Shown here: positions 1 through 6,838 of the stretch, in pieces | Numbering within the stretch: position 1 is the first letter of the stretch | How the letters are laid out: every line of letters begins with the position of its first letter | From: Odoribacteraceae bacterium | Lineage (GTDB): Bacteria; Bacteroidota; Bacteroidia; Bacteroidales; Marinifilaceae | Length of the DNA: 11,048 nucleotides | Direction: 5' to 3' | Assembly (NCBI GenBank): GCA_031259905.1 | Contig: JAIRKS010000124.1 | Coordinates: forward strand, 1 to 11,048 | The notes under the pieces: model-generated | The model's database searches: none | What the model was told of the DNA's origin: nothing | What the model saw: only the letters and a program-made list of their open reading frames with translations | Made by a program: the position numbers and the translations under genes

Positions 1-1423
1 GGCGTTGGGTGCCGCGGCGTTCCGCGGGGATGGCGGGTTGCAGTTTAGCGCGATCCTGGCGCCGATGTTGATCGCGGCGTTCGGCGTGATTCTTTCGCTG
101 GCGGGTATTTTCATGGTGCGCACGAGGGAAGGCGCGTCGCAGCAGAAGTTGTTGCGGGCGCTGGACAGGGGGATCAACGCGAGTTCGGTGTTGATCATCG
201 GCGCGAGTTTCCTGGTGGTGTACCTGCTGGGGTTGAGTTACTGGATTTGTGGTTCGATTATCGCCGGGCTGTTGACGGGTATCGTGATCGGCAAGGCGAC
301 GGAGTATTATACCTCGCACGGTTACAAGCCGACGCGCGAGATCGCGCGGAGCGCCGAGACGGGCGCGGCGACCGTCGTGATCAAGGGTATCGGGACGGGG
401 ATGATCTCGACGGCCGTGCCGGTGATCGCTATCGTGACGGGCGTTATCCTTGCCTTCCTGTTCGCGTCGGGGTTCTCGTTCGAGAACGTGTCGATGGGGT
501 TGTACGGGGTGGGTATCGCCGCGGTGGGTATGTTGTCGACGCTGGGGATCACGCTGGCGACGGACGCTTACGGGCCTATCGCCGATAACGCCGGCGGGAA
601 TGCCGAGATGAGTAAGCTGGGGAAGGAGGTGCGCCACCGCACGGATGCCCTCGACGCGCTGGGGAACACGACGGCCGCCACGGGGAAAGGATTCGCGATC
701 GGTTCTGCCGCGCTGACGGGGCTGGCGCTGATCGCCTCGTATATCGAGGAGATCAAGATCGCGCTGGAACGAACGGGGACGATGACGCTGGAGATCGGCG
801 AACGGGTGGTGGAGACGGCGAGCGCCACGTTGACGGATTTCATGTATTATTACGACGTGACGTTGATGAACCCGAAGGTGCTCACGGGTATTTTCGTGGG
901 GTCGATGATGTCGTTCGTGTTCTGCGGGCTGACGATGAATGCCGTTGGACGGGCGGCGCAGAAGATGGTGCAGGAGGTGAGGCGGCAGTTCCGCGAGATC
1001 AAGGGGATCATGAGCGGGGAGGCCGAGCCGGATTACGCGCGGTGCGTGGAGATCTCGACGAGGGGCGCGCAGGGGGAGATGATCTTCCCATCGTTGCTGG
1101 CGATCGTGACGCCGGTGGCTATCGGGTTGCTCTTCGGCGTGGCCGGCGTGGTCGGCTTGCTGGCGGGAGGCCTGGGGACGGGGTTCGTGCTGGCGATCTT
1201 TATGGCGAATTCCGGCGGCGCGTGGGATAACGCCAAGAAGTACGTGGAGGAGGGGAATCTCGGCGGGAAAGGGTCCGACGCGCACAAGGCGACGGTGATC
1301 GGTGACACGGTCGGCGATCCTTTCAAGGATACTTCCGGGCCAAGTCTCAATATCCTGATCAAGTTGATGAGCATGGTGGCGATCGTCACCGCCGGCGTGA
1401 CGTGCGCGTATCACCTGTTGTAG
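1..1423 (+). CDS. hppA: Membrane-bound K+-dependent pyrophosphatase, C-terminal part (5' end outside window)
   Basis: Integral membrane ion pump that hydrolyses pyrophosphate and uses the energy to export H+ and/or Na+. About 473 codons are visible, against roughly 730 in Bacteroidales homologues, so the N-terminal third lies to the left; the reading frame is open to the edge and the TTG at position 5 is not a real start. Family signatures visible are TDAYGPIADNAGG (near nt 565-600), GNTTAATGKG (662-691) and GDTVGDPFKDTSGPS (1301-1345), interspersed with long hydrophobic helices. In the GNTT motif, K+-independent members carry Lys where this protein has Ala, and it has Gly three residues later, which marks the K+-dependent class. 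The residues separating Na+, H+ and dual pumps lie mostly in the missing half, so ion specificity stays open. Codons end mainly in G (gcg, ggg, ttg), unlike the C-ending leu genes. I see no intrinsic terminator after the TAG stop. Confidence 0.97.
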   Translation, partial: ALGAAAFRGDGGLQFSAILAPMLIAAFGVILSLAGIFMVRTREGASQQKLLRALDRGINASSVLIIGASFLVVYLLGLSYWICGSIIAGLLTGIVIGKATEYYTSHGYKPTREIARSAETGAATVVIKGIGTGMISTAVPVIAIVTGVILAFLFASGFSFENVSMGLYGVGIAAVGMLSTLGITLATDAYGPIADNAGGNAEMSKLGKEVRHRTDALDALGNTTAATGKGFAIGSAALTGLALIASYIEEIKIALERTGTMTLEIGERVVETASATLTDFMYYYDVTLMNPKVLTGIFVGSMMSFVFCGLTMNAVGRAAQKMVQEVRRQFREIKGIMSGEAEPDYARCVEISTRGAQGEMIFPSLLAIVTPVAIGLLFGVAGVVGLLAGGLGTGFVLAIFMANSGGAWDNAKKYVEEGNLGGKGSDAHKATVIGDTVGDPFKDTSGPSLNILIKLMSMVAIVTAGVTCAYHLL

Positions 1424-1451
1424 GCGCGAGAGAGAGAAAACGCGATGATCG

Positions 1452-1484
1452 CTTGGAAACTTGTCGCGGATATTGTTACATTTG
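1452..1484 (+). promoter_or_regulatory. Promoter of the leu operon (Bacteroidota type)
   Basis: A perfect TAnnTTTG -7 element, TACATTTG, lies at 1477-1484. A CTTG -33 element (consensus TTTG) lies at 1452-1455, 21 bp upstream, matching the 19-21 bp spacing of Bacteroides primary sigma-factor promoters. Transcription would start near 1490, about 15 nt before the leader peptide ATG and about 180 nt before leuA. The bases after the -7 box (TTTGCCCCG) recur exactly at the tRNA-Ser promoter. Confidence 0.75.
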
Positions 1485-1504
1485 CCCCGGAAAATAACGA
1501 GATC

Positions 1505-1579
1505 ATGATATACACGCGTCAACATGCACTATTCCTCCTATCTACCCTGCTATCGCGGCGGCGGGAGAAAGGTGCATGA
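1505..1579 (+). CDS. leuL: Leucine-rich leader peptide of the leu attenuator, 24 aa
   Basis: Short ORF with ATG at 1505 and TGA at 1577-1579. Residues 9-16 read LFLLSTLL, so five of eight codons (1529-1552) are Leu: CTA, CTC, CTA, CTG, CTA. CTA is rare in the neighbouring genes, which use CTC and CTG, so these codons should be sensitive to charged tRNA-Leu supply. The rest of the peptide is basic (three consecutive Arg, residues 18-20) and probably has no function of its own. The ORF sits between a good promoter and an intrinsic terminator, directly upstream of leucine biosynthesis genes, and its last codons form the 5' arm of the antiterminator. No strong Shine-Dalgarno is visible, which is normal for this phylum. 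The role is inferred from arrangement; homology cannot be judged at this length. Confidence 0.8.
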   Translation: MIYTRQHALFLLSTLLSRRREKGA

Positions 1580-1635
1580 TCACGTGACAAGTCAAGATAC
1601 AGGGCCTTTCTCTCGCGGGAAAGGCCCTTCTTGTT
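1529..1635 (+). promoter_or_regulatory. Leucine transcription attenuator (antiterminator versus terminator)
   Basis: Two mutually exclusive stems can be drawn. The terminator pairs 1601-1612 with 1617-1628. The antiterminator pairs 1561-1572 (GCGGGAGAAAGG) with 1605-1616 (CCTTTCTCTCGC): 12 consecutive pairs, 11 Watson-Crick and one G-U. It consumes most of the terminator's upstream arm. The 1561-1572 arm lies in the last codons of the leader ORF, just past the Leu cluster. A ribosome stalled at Leu codons 9-12 leaves this arm free, so the antiterminator forms and leuACDB is transcribed. A ribosome reaching the stop at 1577 covers the arm, so the terminator forms. A weak 1:2 pairing (1532-1538 with 1564-1569, one bulge) may also exist. 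Candidate attenuators have been predicted before in Bacteroidetes by comparative genomics; this instance is read directly from the sequence. Confidence 0.82.
1601..1635 (+). terminator. Attenuator terminator in the leu leader
   Basis: Hairpin of 12 pairs: 1601-1612 pairs with 1617-1628 (11 Watson-Crick plus one G-U), with a TCGC tetraloop at 1613-1616. It is followed by a T-rich tail (TCTTGTT, 1629-1635). It lies 37 nt before the leuA start and after the leader peptide stop, so it would act only on the leu leader transcript, not on hppA alone. Confidence 0.85.
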
Positions 1636-1671
1636 AATAGTAACCAGAGTATTCATAAATAACACGCGACA

Positions 1672-3168
1672 ATGGAAAAAATAGACGTTTTCGACACTAC
1701 CCTGCGGGACGCCGAGCAGGTGCCCGGCTGCCAGCTGAACACGATCGAGAAGATCGAGATCGCCCGACAACTCGAAAAGTTAGGCGTGGACGTTATCGAG
1801 GCCGGCTTCCCGGCTTCCAGCCCGGGGGATTTCGCGTCGGTCGTCGAGATCTCCCGCTCCGTGACGCGTCCCGTGATCTGCGCGCTGACGCGGGCCGTGA
1901 AACAAGACATCGACGTGGCCGTCGACGCGCTCAAGCACGCTAAACGCGCGCGGATACACACGGGAATCGGCACGTCGCCGTACCACATCAGCAAGAAATT
2001 GCACTCGACGCCGGGGGAGGTCATCGAACGCGCCGTCGAGGCGGTGAAGTACGCCCGGCGCTTCGTCGACGACGTGGAGTTTTACGCCGAGGACGCCGGG
2101 CGCACCGGCGAGGAGTTCCTCGCGCGGGTGGTGGAGGCCGTGATCGCCGCCGGGGCGACCGTCGTGAATATCCCGGACACCACGGGCTATTGCCTCCCCG
2201 ACGAGTACGGGGCGAAGATCGCCTATCTCGTCCATCACGTCCCCAACATCGACAAGGCGATTATCTCCACGCACTGCCACGACGATCTCGGCATGGCTAC
2301 CGCCAACACGCTTGCCGCCGTGCGTAACGGCGCGCGACAGGTGGAGGTCACCGTCAACGGTCTCGGCGAGAGAGCCGGTAACACGGCCCTCGAGGAGATC
2401 GTCATGGCGATCGCCTGCCACCGCGATCTCCCCTTCGAGACGGGCATTAACACGCGGGAGTTGTTCCACGCCAGCCGCCTCGTCTCCACGCTTATGCGCG
2501 TCCCCGTGCAACCGAACAAGGCCATCGTCGGTCGCAATGCCTTCGCCCACTCCTCCGGCATCCACCAGGACGGGGTGCTGAAGAGTCGCGATACTTACGA
2601 GATCATCGACCCGGCGGAGGTCGGCGTCGACGAGTCGAGCATCATCCTCACCGCCCGTAGCGGGCGCGCGGCGCTGAAACACCACCTGAGACGCCTCGGA
2701 TACCTGCCGGGGGAGAAGGAGCTGGATATTCTCTACACGAAGTTCCTCGAACTGGCCGACAAGAAGAGGGAGATTACTTCCCGCGACCTGGAGGTGCTCG
2801 TCGGCAACGAGGCGTCCCGCGGTAACCGCCGCGTGCACCTGGAGGCCCTGCAGGTGACGTGCGGCGCCAGCACGATCCCTACCGCCACCGCCCGCGTGCG
2901 CTCCGGCGAGGAGACGCGCACCGCTACCGCGCACGGTAACGGGCCTATCGACGCGGCGTTCCGCGCGATCAAGGCGATCACCCGCGAGGAGATTATCCTG
3001 GAGGAATACCTCGTCCAGGCAATCACCCGCGGCAGCGATGACCTCGGGAAGGTGCACGTCCAGCTGTCGCACGAGGGACGCGTCTACAGAGGGTTCGCCG
3101 CTAACGTCGACACGGTCACCGCCTCCGTGGAGTCGCTCCTCGACGCTATCTCGAAAATCGACTCGTGA
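1672..3168 (+). CDS. leuA: 2-isopropylmalate synthase
   Basis: First committed step of leucine synthesis: condenses acetyl-CoA with 2-ketoisovalerate to give 2-isopropylmalate, in the cytosol. The 498-residue length fits the family. The N-terminal TIM barrel opens with FDTTLRDAEQ (residues 7-16). Expected metal ligands are Asp13, His201 and His203 (HCHDDLG) and Asn237 (NGLGERAGN, 229-237). GRNAFAHSSGIHQDG is the linker-region signature. Roughly the last 120 residues form the regulatory domain through which leucine normally inhibits the enzyme (ending in TASVESLLDAISKI). The start is the only ATG close to the conserved N-terminus, 37 nt after the attenuator terminator. Odd point: the usual RDGEQ motif reads RDAEQ. 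It is first in the operon, and its TGA overlaps the leuC ATG. Citramalate synthase or homocitrate synthase are less likely, given the full Bacteroidales LeuA-like sequence and the leuCDB neighbours. Confidence 0.97.
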   Translation: MEKIDVFDTTLRDAEQVPGCQLNTIEKIEIARQLEKLGVDVIEAGFPASSPGDFASVVEISRSVTRPVICALTRAVKQDIDVAVDALKHAKRARIHTGIGTSPYHISKKLHSTPGEVIERAVEAVKYARRFVDDVEFYAEDAGRTGEEFLARVVEAVIAAGATVVNIPDTTGYCLPDEYGAKIAYLVHHVPNIDKAIISTHCHDDLGMATANTLAAVRNGARQVEVTVNGLGERAGNTALEEIVMAIACHRDLPFETGINTRELFHASRLVSTLMRVPVQPNKAIVGRNAFAHSSGIHQDGVLKSRDTYEIIDPAEVGVDESSIILTARSGRAALKHHLRRLGYLPGEKELDILYTKFLELADKKREITSRDLEVLVGNEASRGNRRVHLEALQVTCGASTIPTATARVRSGEETRTATAHGNGPIDAAFRAIKAITREEIILEEYLVQAITRGSDDLGKVHVQLSHEGRVYRGFAANVDTVTASVESLLDAISKIDS

Positions 3169-4523
3169 TGAAGACGCTATTCGACAAGATCTGGGACGCG
3201 CACGTCGTCGAACAATTGCCCGGCGGCACGCATGTCCTCTATATCGACCGGCATTATATCCACGAGGTGACCTCGCCGCAGGCGTTCGACGGGATACAGC
3301 GACGAGGCGTCCCCGTCTTCCGCCCCCGGCAGACGATCGCTATCCCGGATCATAATATCCCTACCCTCGACCAGCATCTGCCCGTCGCCGACCCCCTCTC
3401 CCGCGCGCAGCTCGACGCCCTCGCCAGGAATTGCGACAGGTACGGCATCACGCTCTATCCCGTCGGTTCGCCGCGCAACGGTATCGTGCACGTCGTCGGC
3501 CCCGAATCCGGGCTTACCCTCCCCGGCATGACCGTCGTCTGCGGCGATAGCCATACCTCTACCCACGGCGCGCTCGGCTGCGTCGCCTTCGGTATCGGTA
3601 CCAGCGAGGTCGAGATGACTCTCGCCTCGCAGTGTATCCTCCAGCCCAAGCCGCTCGTCATGAACGTGCGCGTCGAGGGGACGTTGCCCCCCGGCACGTG
3701 CTCGAAGGATCTCATCTTGCACGCTATCGCGCGCCTCGGCACCAGCGCCGGCGCCGGGCACTTCATACAGTTCGACGGCCCGGCGATCCGTGCCCTCTCT
3801 ATCGAGGCGCGCATGACCGTCTGTAACATGAGTATCGAAATGGGGGCGCGCGGGGGGATGATCGCCCCCGACGATGTCACGATCGAGTATCTCAAGGCGC
3901 GACCCACCCCTCCCTCTCCCGCCGATATCGAGCGCTGGCGAGAGTTGCGCGATGATCCCGACGCGCGTTTCCACGCTGCCTTTACCCTCCACGCCGGCGA
4001 GGTGCTGCCCATGATTACTTACGGCACGCATCCCGGCACCGCTATCCCCGTCGATGGACGCGTGCCCGACGACGCCGACAGGCAGATGCTCGCGTATACC
4101 GGCTTCGAACCGGGAGAGCGCGTCGCCGGGAAGAAGATCGATCACGTCTTCCTCGGTAGTTGTACTAACGGGCGAATCGAGGATCTCCGCGCCTTTACCG
4201 CTATCGTCAAGGGGAAGAAGAAACACCCGCGCGTCACGGCCTGGATCGTCCCCGGTAGCAAGCAGGTCGAGCGACAGGCTGTCGACGAGGGACTGCGTGA
4301 CACGCTCGCCGACGCCGGCTTCCAGTTGCGGCAACCCGGATGCTCCGCTTGCCTCGCCATGAACGACGACAAGATCCCCGCCGGGCATTACTGCGTCTCT
4401 ACCTCTAACCGTAATTTCGAGGGACGACAAGGCCCCGGCGCCCGTACCCTCCTCGCCGGGCCGCTCGTCGCCGCCGCTGCCGCCGTCACCGGCGAGATAC
4501 GAGATCCCAGGGAATTAACTTGA
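3168..4523 (+). CDS. leuC: 3-isopropylmalate dehydratase, large subunit
   Basis: Catalytic subunit of isopropylmalate isomerase. With LeuD it converts 2-isopropylmalate to 3-isopropylmalate through dehydration and rehydration on a [4Fe-4S] cluster. Counting from the ATG at 3168 it has 451 residues. The predicted cluster ligands are Cys332 (GSCTNGR), Cys392 and Cys395 (GCSAC), with the same 60-residue and 3-residue spacing as in E. coli LeuC. GDSHTSTHGALGCVAFGIGT, the aconitase-family signature, is also present. The ATG overlaps the leuA stop as TGATG, implying translational coupling; the GTG three bases earlier is an alternative but less natural start. The gene shows strong context-dependent use of T- and C-ending codons (see findings). 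Isolated aconitase or homoaconitase is unlikely because leuD follows at once. Confidence 0.98.
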   Translation: MKTLFDKIWDAHVVEQLPGGTHVLYIDRHYIHEVTSPQAFDGIQRRGVPVFRPRQTIAIPDHNIPTLDQHLPVADPLSRAQLDALARNCDRYGITLYPVGSPRNGIVHVVGPESGLTLPGMTVVCGDSHTSTHGALGCVAFGIGTSEVEMTLASQCILQPKPLVMNVRVEGTLPPGTCSKDLILHAIARLGTSAGAGHFIQFDGPAIRALSIEARMTVCNMSIEMGARGGMIAPDDVTIEYLKARPTPPSPADIERWRELRDDPDARFHAAFTLHAGEVLPMITYGTHPGTAIPVDGRVPDDADRQMLAYTGFEPGERVAGKKIDHVFLGSCTNGRIEDLRAFTAIVKGKKKHPRVTAWIVPGSKQVERQAVDEGLRDTLADAGFQLRQPGCSACLAMNDDKIPAGHYCVSTSNRNFEGRQGPGARTLLAGPLVAAAAAVTGEIRDPRELT

Positions 4524-4526
4524 AAT

Positions 4527-5072
4527 ATGATACTCATGACTGAACCGTTTACTACCCTTACCGCCACGGTCTTCCCCCTCCCCGTCGAGAATATCGACAC
4601 CGACCGCGTTATCCCCGCCCGGTTTCTCAAGACGACGACCCGCGACGGCCTCGGCAAATACCTGTTCACCGACTGGCTGCCGGCCGGTCTGCCCCCCGAC
4701 CGCGGCGCCGTCCTCGCCGCCGGCGCTAACTTCGGCTGCGGCTCCAGTCGCGAACACGCGGCCTGGGCTATCCGCGACGCCGGGTTCAGGGCCGTTATCT
4801 CCAGCCGTTTCGCCGATATTTTCCGCGTCAACGCGCTCAATAACGGCCTGCTTCCCGTGCAGGTTTCCCCTCGCTTCCTCGCCCGACTTTTCGATCTCCT
4901 CGACCAACGCCCCGACGCTCCCGTCACCATTGACCTTGCCGCGCGCGTCGTCCGCTTTGAGGGCGAGGAAGAGCTTTTCGATATCCCCGCGTACAAGCAG
5001 CAATGCCTTTTGAAGGGACTCGATGATATTGATTATCTCCTCTCTATACGCCAGCAAATCGAACATCACTAA
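4527..5072 (+). CDS. leuD: 3-isopropylmalate dehydratase, small subunit
   Basis: Swivelling subunit of isopropylmalate isomerase that completes the active site of LeuC. At 181 residues it is a little shorter than typical members (about 195-200). Characteristic segments are NIDTDRVIPARFLK (residues 23-35), which helps bind substrate, and NFGCGSSREHAAWAI (69-82), the conserved small-subunit signature. NALNNGLLPV (102-111) is also typical. It begins 3 nt after the leuC stop. A second in-frame ATG at 4536 gives a protein whose N-terminus aligns better with E. coli and Bacteroides LeuD, so the true start may be 4536; both are compatible with coupled translation. It is 11 nt upstream of leuB. Confidence 0.97.
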   Translation: MILMTEPFTTLTATVFPLPVENIDTDRVIPARFLKTTTRDGLGKYLFTDWLPAGLPPDRGAVLAAGANFGCGSSREHAAWAIRDAGFRAVISSRFADIFRVNALNNGLLPVQVSPRFLARLFDLLDQRPDAPVTIDLAARVVRFEGEEELFDIPAYKQQCLLKGLDDIDYLLSIRQQIEHH

Positions 5073-5083
5073 CAACAAGAATC

Positions 5084-6145
5084 ATGAAACTACACGTCGC
5101 CCTCCTCCCCGGTGACGGCGTCGGCGAGGAAGTTACCCGCCAGGCCGTCAATTGCGTCAACGCCGCCTGCCGACGGTTCGGACACCAGGTTACTTTTACC
5201 CGCGCGCTCGTCGGCGCCGCCGCTATCGACGCTACCGGCGACCCGTACCCCCCGGAAACGCACCGGGTGTGCATGAACGCCGACGCGATCCTCTTCGGCG
5301 CTATCGGGTCGCCGCGGCACGATAACGATCCCGCCGCCCGCGTCCGCCCCGAGCAAGGGTTACTCGCCGCGCGTAGTCGGCTCGGCCTCCACGCCAATAT
5401 CCGTCCCGTCATTCCCTTTCCCTCCCTCCTGCACCGCTCCCCGCTCCGCCGCGAGATTGTGGAGAATGTTGACATTCTCTGTATCCGGGAACTTACCGGC
5501 GGTATTTATTACGGGCAACCGCGCGGGAGATCCGAGGACGGGAATACCGCCTTCGATACCTGCGTCTATACCCGCGAGGAGATCCGCCGCGTCTGTGCCG
5601 TCGCCTTCCGCCAGGCCCTCGCTCGTCGTCGCCATCTCACCGTCGTCGACAAGGCTAACGTGCTCGCCACTTCACGCCTCTGGCGCGAGACCGTGCAAGA
5701 GATGGCCCCCTCCTATCCCGCCGTCACCGTCGATTACATGTTCGTCGATAACGCCGCCATGCAAATTGTCCGCGCTCCCGCCGCTTTCGACGTTATCGTC
5801 ACCGAGAACATGTTCGGCGATATCCTCACCGACGAGGCCAGCGTCATCACCGGGTCGCTCGGCTTGCTCCCCTCTGCCTCTATCGGCGACCATACTTCGC
5901 TCTTTGAACCCGTCCACGGCTCTTACCCGCAGGCCGCCGGTAAGGATATCGCTAACCCGGTGGCCGCTATCCTCTCCGCCGCCATGATGTTCGAGATCGC
6001 CTTTAACCTCCCCGCGGAGGGCGCCGCTATCCGTCGCGCCGTCGCCGAGAGCCTCGACGCCGGCGTCGTGACGGAGGATATCAGCGGGGATACGCCTCCC
6101 GTCGGCACGACGGCCGCGGGAGAGTATATTGCCTCCAGGATATAG
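5084..6145 (+). CDS. leuB: 3-isopropylmalate dehydrogenase
   Basis: NAD-dependent oxidative decarboxylation of 3-isopropylmalate to 2-ketoisocaproate, the last dedicated step before transamination; a cytosolic homodimer in characterised members. Its 353 residues match the family. The sequence starts MKLHVALLPGDGVG, as in other LeuB proteins. Substrate-binding arginines lie in RPEQGLLAARSRLGL and in RELTGGIYYGQPRG. The Mg-binding aspartates lie in the NMFGDILTDEAS region, and LFEPVHGSYPQAAGKDIANP is the NAD-side signature. The TGGIYYG form and the operon context separate it from isocitrate and tartrate dehydrogenases. It is the last gene of the operon, 11 nt after leuD and followed within 25 nt by a strong terminator. 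Confidence 0.98.
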   Translation: MKLHVALLPGDGVGEEVTRQAVNCVNAACRRFGHQVTFTRALVGAAAIDATGDPYPPETHRVCMNADAILFGAIGSPRHDNDPAARVRPEQGLLAARSRLGLHANIRPVIPFPSLLHRSPLRREIVENVDILCIRELTGGIYYGQPRGRSEDGNTAFDTCVYTREEIRRVCAVAFRQALARRRHLTVVDKANVLATSRLWRETVQEMAPSYPAVTVDYMFVDNAAMQIVRAPAAFDVIVTENMFGDILTDEASVITGSLGLLPSASIGDHTSLFEPVHGSYPQAAGKDIANPVAAILSAAMMFEIAFNLPAEGAAIRRAVAESLDAGVVTEDISGDTPPVGTTAAGEYIASRI

Positions 6146-6169
6146 TCGCGTTGCCGGTGCCGGCAGGAT

Positions 6170-6201
6170 GCCCCCGCTTTCAACACGGGGGCGTTTTTTT
6201 G
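6170..6201 (+). terminator. Terminator of the leu operon
   Basis: GC-rich hairpin with 7 perfect pairs: GCCCCCG (6170-6176) with CGGGGGC (6186-6192), a 9-nt loop, then G and seven T (6194-6200). It starts 25 nt after the leuB stop and is the strongest intrinsic terminator in the window. A second small inverted repeat (TGCCGG/CCGGCA, 6152-6165) sits just upstream. Confidence 0.92.
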
Positions 6202-6231
6202 TCGTCACGGTGGAAAGGGGAAAAAAAGTCG

Positions 6232-6239
6232 TACATTTG
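6232..6239 (+). promoter_or_regulatory. -7 promoter element of the GNAT gene
   Basis: A perfect TAnnTTTG element, TACATTTG, lies 30 nt before the GNAT start codon and just after the leu terminator. No convincing TTTG -33 element is seen at 19-21 bp; the region there is a purine-rich tract. The gene is therefore probably expressed independently of the leu operon. Confidence 0.6.
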
Positions 6240-6268
6240 AGGAAATCTTTTATGAATACATAACAGCC

Positions 6269-6838
6269 ATGATTAAAGACGAAACTATTCAATTGCGCTC
6301 TATGGAACCGGAGGACCTGGAGTATCTCTACAAGTGGGAAAATAACATGGACCTGTGGGAGGTAAGCGACACGATCACTCCTTTCTCGAGGTTCACGCTG
6401 AAGAAGTATATCGAGACCTCTCACCTCGATATCTATACCGCGAAGCAACTGAGGTTGATTATCGAATTGATCGAGACGAAAAGGCCGGTCGGACTGGTCG
6501 ATCTCTACGATTTCGACCCCTATCACCAGCGGGCGGGGTTGGGGATCATGATCCATTCCTCCGAGGATCGCAAGATGGGGTACGCCTCGTCGGCTATATT
6601 GCTGATGCTTTCTTACGGCTTCGACACGCTCGGGCTACACCAGGTGTATTGTAGCGTGCCCAGTTGCAATATCGCTAGCCTGAACTTGTTCGAGAAACTC
6701 GGGTTCGCCCGTACCGGTCACCGCAAGGAATGGTTGCGTCGCGGGAAGGAGTGGGAGGATGTCGTGTATTTCCAGCTCCTGGGCAAGGATTACGCGCTGG
6801 GAAGCGAGATCTACTCTTCTCGTCTCGCGGAAGATTGA
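6269..6838 (+). CDS. GNAT-family N-acetyltransferase (RimL/SpeG-like)
   Basis: Predicted cytosolic acetyl-CoA-dependent N-acetyltransferase of 189 residues, with a single GNAT fold. Motif A spans roughly residues 88-106: the strand RAGLGIMI is followed by the acetyl-CoA pyrophosphate loop RKMGYA (101-106; consensus Q/RxxGxG/A). Motif B is NIASLNLFEKLGF (134-146). The order of segments (VGLVDLYDFDPYHQRA, then YGFDTLGLHQVYCSV, then the EKLGF helix) resembles SpeG and RimJ/RimL enzymes, which acetylate polyamines or protein N-termini. The substrate cannot be decided from sequence, so no symbol is given. The start ATG is 30 nt downstream of a good -7 box. The stop codon lies inside a 23-bp tandem duplication. 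Nothing ties it functionally to the leu operon. Confidence 0.9.
   Translation: MIKDETIQLRSMEPEDLEYLYKWENNMDLWEVSDTITPFSRFTLKKYIETSHLDIYTAKQLRLIIELIETKRPVGLVDLYDFDPYHQRAGLGIMIHSSEDRKMGYASSAILLMLSYGFDTLGLHQVYCSVPSCNIASLNLFEKLGFARTGHRKEWLRRGKEWEDVVYFQLLGKDYALGSEIYSSRLAED

Noticed and set aside
5..7. TTG at position 5 as the start of a short hppA
   Set aside because: The frame is open to the window edge, and known HppA proteins have about 250 more residues upstream; the gene is simply cut.
1561..1635. T-box or leucine riboswitch in the leu leader
   Set aside because: No T-box sequence or specifier-loop architecture is seen, and T-boxes are not typical of this phylum. The Leu-rich ORF with competing stems explains the region fully.
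1780..3072. 430-residue minus-strand ORF opposite leuA
   Set aside because: It is antisense to a fully conserved LeuA, with low-complexity residue content typical of shadows in GC-rich DNA. The similar long ORFs opposite leuC (3177-4430) and in another frame of rlmD (8736-9899) were rejected for the same reason.
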